Under the pieces are notes generated by a model. The model was not told the origin of the DNA. It saw only the letters and a program-made list of their open reading frames with translations, and made no database searches. Both the position numbers and the translations under genes were made by a program. From positions 1 through 39,011 of the forward strand of contig JAATET010000007.1 in NCBI GenBank assembly GCA_015655545.1: a DNA stretch of 39,011 nt. The letters run 5' to 3'. Below are positions 1 through 11,745 of this stretch, one piece after another (the first letter of the stretch is position 1; each line of letters begins with the position of its first letter). This DNA is from Chthoniobacterales bacterium. Lineage in GTDB: Bacteria > Verrucomicrobiota > Verrucomicrobiia > Chthoniobacterales > JAATET01.

Positions 1-993
1 ACGAACTTCGCGATGCTCATTCCGCCCGATGAGTTGAAGGATTGGAAGATCACCACGGTCGGCGACGACATTGCCTGGATCAAGCCCGGCGCGGATGGAC
101 GCCTCTACGCGATCAATCCCGAGGCCGGCTACTTCGGCGTTACTCCGGGAACATCGAGGAAATCGAACGCGAACGCGCTGGAGTGCTGCCGCAAGGACAC
201 CATCTTCACGAACGTCGCGCTCACTCCCGACGGCGACGTGTGGTGGGAAGGTCTCACCGAGACGCCCCCGCCATTGCTGACCGATTGGACCGGCCGCGAA
301 TGGACGCCGGGCTGCGGTCGCCCCGCCGCCCATGCGAACTCCCGCTTCACCGCGCCGATGGCGAACAATCCCGTGCTCGACGACAAGGCCGACGATCCCG
401 CCGGCGTGCCGATCAGCGCCTTCATCTTCGGCGGCCGCCGCGCGACCACGATGCCGCTGGTCTTCCAGGCCTTCAACTGGATCCACGGCACCTACCTCGG
501 CGCCACGATGGGCTCGGAAATGACCGCCGCCGCCGCCGGCACGCTCGGCGCCGTGCGTCGTGATCCGATGGCCATGCTTCCATTCGCGGGCTATAACATG
601 GGAGACTACTTTGCCCACTGGCTTGAAATGCGCAAGGAAACCACCCGGCCGCCAAAAATCTTCCATGTGAACTGGTTCCGCAAAGACGAGGACGGTAAAT
701 TCCTGTGGCCCGGCTTCGGCGAAAACATGCGCGTGCTCGCCTGGATCATCGCCCGCTGCCGCGGCTCGGTCTACGCCGAGGAAACCCCGCTCGGCTGGAT
801 GCCCGCGGCCGAAGATATCGACATTCGAGGCATAAAAAACTACGACGCCGCCACCTTGGAGAAAGCGCTGGCGATCGATGTCCAGGGATGGAAGCGTGAG
901 CTGATGCTGCAGGATGAGCTGTTCATCGACCTCAACGCCGACCTGCCGAAGGAACTCCTCTTCCAACGGGAACTCCTGATCTCGAGGCTCTGA
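1..993 (+). CDS. pckG: Phosphoenolpyruvate carboxykinase (GTP), 3' part, 5' end outside window
   Basis: GTP-dependent PEP carboxykinase interconverts oxaloacetate and PEP in gluconeogenesis or in fermentative CO2 fixation. The reading frame is open from base 1 and begins TNFAML, the tail of the family's nucleotide-binding loop (normally preceded by ACGK), so the start lies upstream and roughly 330 C-terminal residues are present. Further family motifs are [23 protein letters not shown] and [19 protein letters not shown]. The C-terminal half looks intact and ends in TGA. It is followed after 61 bp by a transporter gene on the same strand, with a GC-rich hairpin between them. The identification is secure from the motifs; only the N-terminal half cannot be judged. 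Confidence 0.95.
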   Translation, partial: TNFAMLIPPDELKDWKITTVGDDIAWIKPGADGRLYAINPEAGYFGVTPGTSRKSNANALECCRKDTIFTNVALTPDGDVWWEGLTETPPPLLTDWTGREWTPGCGRPAAHANSRFTAPMANNPVLDDKADDPAGVPISAFIFGGRRATTMPLVFQAFNWIHGTYLGATMGSEMTAAAAGTLGAVRRDPMAMLPFAGYNMGDYFAHWLEMRKETTRPPKIFHVNWFRKDEDGKFLWPGFGENMRVLAWIIARCRGSVYAEETPLGWMPAAEDIDIRGIKNYDAATLEKALAIDVQGWKRELMLQDELFIDLNADLPKELLFQRELLISRL

Positions 994-1010
994 TCATATC
1001 GACCCACGAG

Positions 1011-1033
1011 GTCCGCGTCCTTGCGGCGCGGAC
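1011..1033 (+). terminator. GC-rich hairpin after pckG, possible terminator
   Basis: The arms GTCCGCG (1011-1017) and CGCGGAC (1027-1033) form a perfect 7-bp stem with a 9-base loop, 18 bases after the pckG stop. No T-run follows directly on the plus strand; an A-run before the next start would read as a T-run on the minus strand. It may attenuate read-through into the transporter gene. The structure is seen directly; the function is inferred. Confidence 0.35.
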
Positions 1034-1054
1034 CACTCGGTCGTCAAAAAAAAC

Positions 1055-2722
1055 ATGAACTGGATCATCCAACTCTTCCAAGGCGACAGCGTCGCCCACA
1101 CCGTCCTCATCATCTCCGCCGTCGCCGCCGTGGGGCTCGCGATCGGCACTCTCAAAATCAAAGGCATCGGCCTCGGCATCGCCGGCGTGCTCTTCTCGGG
1201 ACTGGCCTTCGGACACTTCGGCGTCACGATTTCCGCGCCCGTTCTCGATTTCGCGCGCGAGTTCGGCCTCATTCTCTTCGTCTACACGATCGGCATGCAG
1301 GTCGGCCCCGGTTTTTTTGCCTCGCTGCGTCGTCAGGGCCTGCCGTTGAATCTGATGGCCGCGGCGATCGTGCTCCTGGGCGCGGGCCTGACCATCGCCA
1401 TCGTGAAAGTGGGCGGCGTGCCGATGGCCGCTGCTGTGGGACTATTCTCCGGAGCCACGACGAACACGCCGTCCCTCGGCGCCGCGCAGGAGGCGATCAA
1501 GAGCCTCGCTCACGCCGCGCCGGATGCCGCCATCATGCCCGGCCTCGGCTACGCGGTCGCCTATCCTTTCGGCATCATCGGCATCATTCTCTCGATGCTG
1601 CTTTTGCGGGCGATCTTTCGCATCGATCTCAAAAAAGAAAACGCCGACCTGCTCGCCCGCCAGGTCGCGAGCATACCGAAGCTTACCAACCTCACGCTCA
1701 TCGTCACGAATCCCAACGTCGAAGGCGTCCGCGTCGATCAGCTGCCTTCGATCCATGGAACCGGCATCGTGGTTTCCCGTCTCAAGCATGATGATCGCGT
1801 CGCGGTCGCCCGCCCGGAGGATGTCATTCATGTCGGCGACACCCTGCATGCCGTGGGGCCGGCCGGAGCGCTCGACGAATTTCGGACCGCGGTCGGTCAG
1901 GTCAGCCGCGTCGACCTGCGTTCGCTCAAATGCGACGTCGTCATGCGGCGCGTGATCGTGACCAAGAAGACCATCCTCGGCAAATCGCTGGGGGAATTGA
2001 ATCTGCCCGCGAAGCACGAGGTGGCCGTCACTCGCGTGACCCGCGCGGAAGTCGAGCTCAGCGCCACGCCGGACCAGCGCCTGCAATTCGGCGACATGGT
2101 CGTGCTCGTCGGCCAGCCCGGGGACATCGACAACGCCTCGCGCGAGCTGGGCAACTCCGTCAAGCAGCTCAACCATACCGAGCTGATTCCCGTCTTCATC
2201 GGCATCGGATTAGGCATTCTGGTCGGCAGTCTTCCCATCGCCTTCCCCGGCATCCCGGCTCCGGTGAAGCTGGGCCTCGCTGGCGGACCGTTGATCGTGG
2301 CCATTATCCTGAGCCGCATCGGCCGCATCGGGCGGCTGCTTTGGTATATGCCGAACAACGCGAACTTCGCCATCCGCGAGATCGGCATCGTCCTCTTCCT
2401 CTCCTGCGTCGGATTGCACGCCGGCGAAAAATTCGTCGCCACGCTCGTGCATGGCGACGGCGTGAAATGGATGTTCATGGCCGCGCTCATCACGGTCGTG
2501 CCGCTGATGCTGGCAGGCCTGTTCGCGCGCGTTTTTCTCAAGACCAACTACGTCACCATCTGCGGCCTGCTCGCCGGCAGCATGACCGATCCGCCCGCGC
2601 TCGCTTTCGCAAACGCCGTGAGCGGCTCCGACGCGCCGTCTGTCTCCTACGCCACCGTTTATCCGCTCACCATGCTGCTGCGCGTGATCTGCGCGCAAAT
2701 CCTCGTGCTGATTTTTTTATAG
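1055..2722 (+). CDS. YidE/YbjL/AspT-family putative transporter with two RCK_C domains
   Basis: A 555-residue inner-membrane protein of the aspartate:alanine exchanger (AAEx) superfamily, whose best known member AspT exchanges aspartate for alanine. The length matches E. coli YidE and YbjL (about 550-560 aa). The protein has an N-terminal membrane block with the motif GATTNTPSLGAAQEA, a central soluble part with two RCK/TrkA-C-like repeats (about residues 210-290 and 295-370), then a second membrane block with the matching motif GSMTDPPALAFAN. The duplicated layout is diagnostic for the family. The substrate cannot be read from sequence; dicarboxylate or amino acid exchange is plausible beside PEPCK. 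It ends in TAG, which shows TAG works as a terminator in this genome. Confidence 0.85.
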   Translation: MNWIIQLFQGDSVAHTVLIISAVAAVGLAIGTLKIKGIGLGIAGVLFSGLAFGHFGVTISAPVLDFAREFGLILFVYTIGMQVGPGFFASLRRQGLPLNLMAAAIVLLGAGLTIAIVKVGGVPMAAAVGLFSGATTNTPSLGAAQEAIKSLAHAAPDAAIMPGLGYAVAYPFGIIGIILSMLLLRAIFRIDLKKENADLLARQVASIPKLTNLTLIVTNPNVEGVRVDQLPSIHGTGIVVSRLKHDDRVAVARPEDVIHVGDTLHAVGPAGALDEFRTAVGQVSRVDLRSLKCDVVMRRVIVTKKTILGKSLGELNLPAKHEVAVTRVTRAEVELSATPDQRLQFGDMVVLVGQPGDIDNASRELGNSVKQLNHTELIPVFIGIGLGILVGSLPIAFPGIPAPVKLGLAGGPLIVAIILSRIGRIGRLLWYMPNNANFAIREIGIVLFLSCVGLHAGEKFVATLVHGDGVKWMFMAALITVVPLMLAGLFARVFLKTNYVTICGLLAGSMTDPPALAFANAVSGSDAPSVSYATVYPLTMLLRVICAQILVLIFL

Positions 2723-2758
2723 CGCGACGGACGGGCGTCGCGTTCTCTCGATGGAGCA

Positions 2759-4423
2759 ATGACGCCCGGTTCCGCTTTCGTGCCCATGATCCGGAAAGGC
2801 TGGAACGGCTACGGCCGCGACGACTTTTTCAAGGATCTCGGCGCGGGCGTGACCGTCGGCCTCCTCGCGCTGCCGCTGGCCATCGGCTTCGGCATCGCAT
2901 CCGGCGCCTCGCCCGCGCAAGGCTTGTGGACCGCGATCATCGCCGGACTTTTAATCTCCGTCCTCGGCGGCTCGCGCTTTCAGATCGGCGGTCCCACCGG
3001 CGCGTTCGTTCCCGTGCTGGCCGGCGTGGTCGCGGCCTACGGCTATTCCGGCCTCGCGCTGGCCACGATGATGGCCGGGATTTTGCTGATCCTGATGGGC
3101 GTGCTCCGCATGGGCGCGCTCCTGAAGTTCGTGCCGTATCCCGTCGTCGCGGGATTTACCAGCGGCATCGCGGTCATCATTTTCACCGCACAGCTCAACG
3201 AAGCGCTCGGTCTCGGTCTCACGATGCCGCAGCACATCCCGCAGCAAGTGATGGCGCTCGCCGCGCATCTCCGCGCCGTCAGCTGGCAGGCGGTCGCCGT
3301 GACGGCGATGACGCTCGCCATCGTCCTCGTCTGGCCCCGCCTCACGCACAAGGTCCCGGCCGCCATCGTCGCGGTCGTCGCGACCTCGCTCCTGGTCCAG
3401 TGGCTCGGCTGGAATGTCGAAACGATCGGCACGAGATTCGGCGGCATCCCCGCCGGACTTCCCGGCTGGCATTTCCCGGAAATGTCCCTCGACCGCCTGC
3501 GGGCGCTGATCGGCGTGGCCGCCACGATCGCCGCGCTGGGAGCGATCGAGAGCCTGCTCTCCGCGACCGTCGCCGATGGCATGACGGATACGCGCCACGA
3601 TTCCAACCAGGAGCTCATCGGACAGGGCATCGCCAACCTCGTGACGCCGCTCTTTGGCGGCATTGCGGCGACCGGCGCCATCGCGCGCACGGCGGCCAGC
3701 ATCCGTCACGGGGCGAAAGGGCCGATCGCGGGCATTGTCCATGCGATCGTGCTGCTGCTCATTGTCCTCATCGCCGCTCCGCTGGCGCGATACATCCCGC
3801 TCGCCACGCTGAGCGCGATCCTCATCGTCGTGGCCCTGCGCATGGCCGAATGGCACACCTTCGTCGAGCTATGGCACGGGCCCCGCACGGATTTCGCGGT
3901 GATGATCACCGCTTTCGCGCTCACCGTCGTCCTGGATCTCACCGCCGGCGTGGGCTGCGGCATGATCATGGCGGTCGTGCTCTTCATCCGCCGCATGGAG
4001 GAACTCACCCATGTGCGCCTGCTCACGCCTGAATCAGACACCGAGATGGAAGGCGGGCTCTCCCTGCGCGGGAAATTCATCCCGTCGGGGGTGGTGCTTT
4101 TCCGCATCAACGGCCCCCTCTTTTTTGCCGCGGCCGACAAGCTGGAAGTCGCCCTGCGCGGCTCTGGTGGACGCCCGAGGATCGTCGTCTTTCGCATGAG
4201 GCTCGTTCCCCTGATGGACGCCAGCGGCCTGCATGCTTTCGAGATCGCCGTGGAGAAAATGCAGCGCGACGGCGTGCGCGTCCTGCTCACGGCGGTGCAG
4301 GCTCAACCGATGAAAGTGATGCACGAGTCCGGTCTGGCGGATCGCATCGGCCTGGACAATTTTTGCGCCAGCATCGACCAGGCACTGGCGCGCGCCCAGC
4401 AGATATTGACCGCGGAGAGCTGA
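2759..4423 (+). CDS. SulP-family anion transporter with C-terminal STAS domain
   Basis: A 554-residue SulP permease. These proteins move sulfate, bicarbonate or dicarboxylates across the inner membrane. The N-terminal transmembrane part begins with the family signature around GLLALPLAIGFGIASG and continues through GGSRFQIGGPTGAFVP and GFTSGIAVIIF. The last 120 or so residues form a STAS domain with the typical VPLMDASGLHAFE phosphorylation-loop region. It starts 36 bp after the previous gene, so the two may be co-transcribed. Its 3' end faces the next gene's 3' end with only 3 bp between them, leaving no room for a separate terminator. Family membership is firm; the substrate is unknown. Confidence 0.9.
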   Translation: MTPGSAFVPMIRKGWNGYGRDDFFKDLGAGVTVGLLALPLAIGFGIASGASPAQGLWTAIIAGLLISVLGGSRFQIGGPTGAFVPVLAGVVAAYGYSGLALATMMAGILLILMGVLRMGALLKFVPYPVVAGFTSGIAVIIFTAQLNEALGLGLTMPQHIPQQVMALAAHLRAVSWQAVAVTAMTLAIVLVWPRLTHKVPAAIVAVVATSLLVQWLGWNVETIGTRFGGIPAGLPGWHFPEMSLDRLRALIGVAATIAALGAIESLLSATVADGMTDTRHDSNQELIGQGIANLVTPLFGGIAATGAIARTAASIRHGAKGPIAGIVHAIVLLLIVLIAAPLARYIPLATLSAILIVVALRMAEWHTFVELWHGPRTDFAVMITAFALTVVLDLTAGVGCGMIMAVVLFIRRMEELTHVRLLTPESDTEMEGGLSLRGKFIPSGVVLFRINGPLFFAAADKLEVALRGSGGRPRIVVFRMRLVPLMDASGLHAFEIAVEKMQRDGVRVLLTAVQAQPMKVMHESGLADRIGLDNFCASIDQALARAQQILTAES

Positions 4424-4426
4424 CGC

Positions 4427-5839
4427 TCAATCCGCGACGGATTCGAGATGGGCGATCACATCCGCCGCGCTGTAGCTCTCCCGGCCCGGCCGTAAAAACC
4501 GAGCCAGATGACGAGCATCCTCTCCGGTCGTCACCAGCGGCCGTTCGCTCTCATGCTCGCGAATTTGTCCGAGGCCGATCGTGGCCAGCAGCCCGTTGCA
4601 CACGCATTGGCGGCCGATCGTGTCGTCGGCCGAGCCGCCTTTGCGCACGTAACTTTCCTCCGGTTCGCTCGGGCAGCGGTAGCCAATCGAGCCATCGGCC
4701 TTTTGATAGGCGTGGCGGAGATATCCGAGGTCGCATCCGCGCGTGCGCTGGCTGGGAAGGGATGTGTCCGAAATCGTGCCCCGCATTTTCGCGATCTTCA
4801 GCGGGAAACCCGTCGGGGAAGCGACCGGGTCGGTAAAGACCTCGACCGTGCCCGCACGGCTCATCTCCAGCATTCGATGCTTCCATAAGGGATCGATCCC
4901 GGATTCCTCGCAAAAGGCAAAAGGCGTGCCGACCTGCACCCCGGCCGCACCCAGCCGGAGAGCTTCCGCGAGCTTTCCCGGCCATCCATACGAGCCGGCA
5001 AGCCAGAACGGAAATCCGAGCCGCCGAAATTTCTCCAGATCCGGGAGATCGCGTTCGCCATAGATGGGCTCGCCTTTCTCGCTCAACGTCAGGAGCCCGC
5101 GCGGCGGAGCGTTGTGCCCGCCGGCGGTCGGACTCTCCACGACGAATCCGTCCACTCCCTCGGTCTTGCGGGCCAGAGCCGTCGCGAGGGCCACCGAGGA
5201 AACGATCGCCAGGAATCGGGGCCGGACAAGAGCGCCGGCGAGGCCAAAGTCCTGCGGATCGAAATCGCAGAAAAATTCCTTTCCCGCTCCCTCGCCCTCC
5301 ACGTCCAGCCGCAGGCGGGCGGCCTGCCCTCGTGCGAACGCGTTCAGGATCGCCGGAATTGCGCGGGGAATTCCCGCTCCCACCAGGACGTAGTCGACGC
5401 CCGCCAGCATCGCGCCAAAAAGCGTCGGCAAGGCCGGCAGCTGGATCTTTTCGAGCAGGTTGATTCCGACCAGCCCGCCATGCCCTTCCTTCGCCAGGAA
5501 CACCTCGGCGAAGCTTGCCAGCACCGTCAGCTCGACCAGCCTGCGAGGCGGCTTCGCGGAAAAGAGAGGCAGATTCCGGAACGGCGCATCCGGCGATTTT
5601 CCCCCGGCGACGAAATAGTCGCTCAGCACATGCCTCGCGACGTCCGGGAGAGGGAAGCTCTCGAACGCACGGCGCAAGTCTCCGCTGGGATCTCCGAGTT
5701 GGAGCCGCCTCGCGATCACGGCGTCCAATGCCGTTCCCGAAACGACGCCCAAGTGTCCGAGGCGGGCGACCGCGCGTGCCAGTTTCCAACCGGAGACGCC
5801 CGCGCCCATTCCGCCCTGGATGATGTGAGGATGTGCCAT
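4427..5839 (-). CDS. Nitronate monooxygenase-like (2-nitropropane dioxygenase family) flavoprotein
   Basis: A 470-residue TIM-barrel FMN protein. The N-terminus IIQGGMGAGVSGWKLA is the family's nucleotide-binding opening. ESPTAGGHNAP (residues 235-245) carries the conserved GGH histidine that acts as catalytic base in nitronate monooxygenases, and GAAGVQVGTPFAF is the phosphate-binding part. It is about 100 residues longer than classical Ncd2, with a Cys-containing C-terminal extension (GRQCVCNG). Related barrels include FabK and PfaD, so a role in lipid metabolism cannot be excluded. It is divergent from nifJ, with a 172-bp shared upstream region that holds a long inverted repeat. The ATG at 5839 is the natural start because the barrel begins at once. 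Confidence 0.75.
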   Translation of the reverse strand: MAHPHIIQGGMGAGVSGWKLARAVARLGHLGVVSGTALDAVIARRLQLGDPSGDLRRAFESFPLPDVARHVLSDYFVAGGKSPDAPFRNLPLFSAKPPRRLVELTVLASFAEVFLAKEGHGGLVGINLLEKIQLPALPTLFGAMLAGVDYVLVGAGIPRAIPAILNAFARGQAARLRLDVEGEGAGKEFFCDFDPQDFGLAGALVRPRFLAIVSSVALATALARKTEGVDGFVVESPTAGGHNAPPRGLLTLSEKGEPIYGERDLPDLEKFRRLGFPFWLAGSYGWPGKLAEALRLGAAGVQVGTPFAFCEESGIDPLWKHRMLEMSRAGTVEVFTDPVASPTGFPLKIAKMRGTISDTSLPSQRTRGCDLGYLRHAYQKADGSIGYRCPSEPEESYVRKGGSADDTIGRQCVCNGLLATIGLGQIREHESERPLVTTGEDARHLARFLRPGRESYSAADVIAHLESVAD

Positions 5840-5873
5840 TGGAATCGACCATAGGCCGTTCGGCGCGCGGCAT

Positions 5874-5958
5874 TCTCCCGGAATTGCCAGTTTTGCACCG
5901 CGGGTTGCTCAAGCCCTTTGGAAACGCCGGTAAAAAGCAAAATGGCAAATTCCGGAGA
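5874..5958. repeat. Long imperfect inverted repeat in the nifJ upstream region
   Basis: Arms 5874-5896 and 5937-5958 are reverse complements over about 20-22 positions with only single-base bulges; the cores are CCGGAATTGCCAGTTTTGC and GCAAAATGGCAAATTCCGG. The 40-base loop contains a smaller GGG..CCC hairpin. It lies between the divergent starts of the nitronate-monooxygenase-like gene (5839) and nifJ (6012). It could be a leader structure, an operator or a small mobile palindrome. The pairing is seen; the function is unknown. Confidence 0.6.
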
Positions 5959-6011
5959 CCTTCCGCCAACCGATACGAAGTGGCCCGCCCGCCGCCGGAT
6001 TAGAAGGAGTC

Positions 6012-9547
<3,536 letters not shown>

Positions 9548-9551
<4 letters not shown>

Positions 9552-10540
9552 ATCTTCAAACCAACTACCTCGGCCTCACGCTCCGTCATCCGCTCATGCC
9601 CGGCGCCTCGCCGATGGTGGACGACCTCGACCTCGTGCGCCGGCTGGAGGATGCCGGCGCCTCGGCCATCGTGATGCATTCGCTCTTCGAGGAACAGATC
9701 GAGCTCGAGCAGCGCGGCTATGCCAACGTCGTGGAAAGCTACCAGGATTCCTTCAGCGAAGCGCTCACGTTTCTGCCGGAGATCGACGACTTCGCCTTTA
9801 CCTCGGATCAATATCTCGAGCAGCTGCGGCGCATCAAAGCCGCCGTCGATGTGCCGGTCATCGCCTCGCTCAACGGTACGAGCATGGGCGGCTGGGTGCG
9901 GCTGGCAAAGGAAATGGAGGCCGCGGGCGCCGATGCGATCGAGCTCAATTACTACCATGTGCCGGCTGACCCGCGGCAAAACGGCCGTCTCGTCGAGAGC
10001 GATTTGTTGTCGCTCTTTCGGGAGGTGCGCCGCAGGGTGGGCATCCCCGTCGCGGTGAAACTTTCCCCATTTTTTTCCTCTCTGCCGAACATCGCTCGCA
10101 AGCTCTCGGATGCAGGCGCCAGCGGCCTGGTGCTGTTGAACCGGTTCTACCAGCCCGACATCGACATCGAGAATCTCGAGGCCCTGCCCACGCTGCGGCT
10201 CTCGGATTCCTCCGAGCTGCGGGAACGATTGCGGTGGATCGCGATTTTGTTCGGCAATATCAATACTTCCCTTGCCCTGAGCGGCGGCGTGCATACCGGG
10301 GAGGATGCGATCAAGGCGATCATGGCCGGCGCCGACGGCGTGCAGATCGTTTCCGCACTGCTCAAGCATGGCCCCGGGCGCCTGGGCGAGATTTTGCGGG
10401 ACATGATGCGCTGGCTCGACGAGCACGAATACGCGTCGCTCGATCAGCTGCGGGGCACGATGAGCCTGCGCCACTGCCCCGATCCGGCCGCGTTCGAGCG
10501 TGCGAACTACATGCGAATTCTGCAAGCCTGGCGCGTCTGA
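9548..10540 (+). CDS. Dihydroorotate dehydrogenase-like FMN protein of the nifJ operon
   Basis: A 330-residue TIM-barrel protein of the DHODH superfamily. Its start overlaps the nifJ stop (ATGA), which implies translational coupling. PyrD-like parts include the opening YLGLTLRHPLMPGASP and the phosphate-binding LSGGVHTGEDAIKAIMAGA. Where class 1 PyrD has an N-x-S-C-P-N catalytic motif, this protein has ELNYYHVPADP, without the Cys or Ser base, so true dihydroorotate oxidation is doubtful. From general knowledge, DHODH-like genes of this type sit beside nifJ in several phyla; the function is not established as far as I know. The position between PFOR and acetate kinase suggests a redox or flavin role in pyruvate metabolism. 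Confidence 0.85.
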
Positions 10541-10546
10541 TCGGAG

Positions 10547-11734
10547 ATGAAACCCCGGCCGAAAATTCTCGTCGTCAACTGTGGGAGTTCCTCGCTGAAG
10601 TTTGCGCTGCTGGAGGATGAGATTTTCCTCGCCGAAGGCATCTTCGAGAAGCTGGGCCATCCGGAAGCGTCCGCGCGGTGGAAGATCGGCGACGCGGCGG
10701 GCTCGGCGGAATATCCCGACGCGAATCACCAGCGCGCGCTGGTCGCCGCGGTGGAAATACTCGAGTCGCACCTCGGCCGCCCGCTGCCGCTCGATGCCGT
10801 CGGGCACCGGGTCGTGCACGGCGGCGAGTATTTCGACAAAGCCGTGCGGATCGACCACGACGTGCTGGCCAAGATCGAGTCCTGCCGCGAACTCGCCCCT
10901 CTGCACAATCCCGCGCACGCCCTCGGCATCCGGGTCGCGAAGCATCTCTTCCCGCGGGTGCCCCACGTGGCCGTCTTCGACACGGCGTTTCACCAGTCCA
11001 TGCCCGAGCGCGCGTGGATGTATGCCCTGCCGCCCGAAATGCACCGCCGCTATGCCGTCCGTCGTTACGGGGCGCACGGCACGAGCCACGCTTACGTGGC
11101 AGCCCGGGCCGCGGCGCTCCTCGACCGGCCGCTCGAGGAATTGCAACTGGTCACGGTGCATCTCGGCAATGGCTGCAGCGCCTGCGCGGTGCGCGAGGGC
11201 CGCAGCCAGGACACGACGATGGGCCTCACGCCGCTCGAAGGGCTCATGATGGGAACACGCAGCGGCGACATCGACGCGAACATCTTCTCCTACCTGCGCC
11301 GCGTGGCGGGCATGCCGTCGGAGACCGTCACGCAAATGCTGAACCACCGCGCCGGGCTGCTCGGCGTCTCCGGCGTCAGCAACGACATGCGCGCCGTCAT
11401 CCAGGCCGCGAGCGAAGGCTACCAGCGCGCCACCACCGCCATCGACTTGTTTTGCTACCGGCTCGCGAAGGGCGTGCTGTCGATGGCCGCGGCGCTCGAT
11501 CGGATCGATGCCCTCGTTTTTACGGGCGGCATCGGTGAAAACAACGCCCATGTGCGCGCCCATACGCTCGGCTTCCTGCGCCTGTTGCAGCCGGCGGTCG
11601 ATCCCGTCCGCAACACCATGCACGGCCGCGAGTCGTGCGGCCGCATCACGGCGGACGATTCGGCGCTGACCTGTCTCGTCGTCCCGACCAGCGAAGAGCG
11701 CGCCATTGCCCGGCAGGCCGCCGATTTTGTCTAA
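10547..11734 (+). CDS. ackA: Acetate kinase
   Basis: A 395-residue ASKHA-fold kinase that converts acetyl phosphate and ADP to acetate and ATP. Signatures are VNCGSSSLKF near the N-terminus, GHRVVHGGEYF, FDTAFHQSMP, YGAHGTSHAYV, VHLGNGCSACAV, MGLTPLEGLMMGTRSGDID and the C-terminal FTGGIGENN. Length and all active-site blocks are normal. It starts 6 bp after the DHODH-like stop with a GGAG just upstream, and pta follows after 11 bp, so substrate-level phosphorylation from pyruvate is encoded in one operon. It ends in TAA. No disruption is seen. Confidence 0.97.
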   Translation: MKPRPKILVVNCGSSSLKFALLEDEIFLAEGIFEKLGHPEASARWKIGDAAGSAEYPDANHQRALVAAVEILESHLGRPLPLDAVGHRVVHGGEYFDKAVRIDHDVLAKIESCRELAPLHNPAHALGIRVAKHLFPRVPHVAVFDTAFHQSMPERAWMYALPPEMHRRYAVRRYGAHGTSHAYVAARAAALLDRPLEELQLVTVHLGNGCSACAVREGRSQDTTMGLTPLEGLMMGTRSGDIDANIFSYLRRVAGMPSETVTQMLNHRAGLLGVSGVSNDMRAVIQAASEGYQRATTAIDLFCYRLAKGVLSMAAALDRIDALVFTGGIGENNAHVRAHTLGFLRLLQPAVDPVRNTMHGRESCGRITADDSALTCLVVPTSEERAIARQAADFV

Positions 11735-11745
11735 AACATTGCCCC

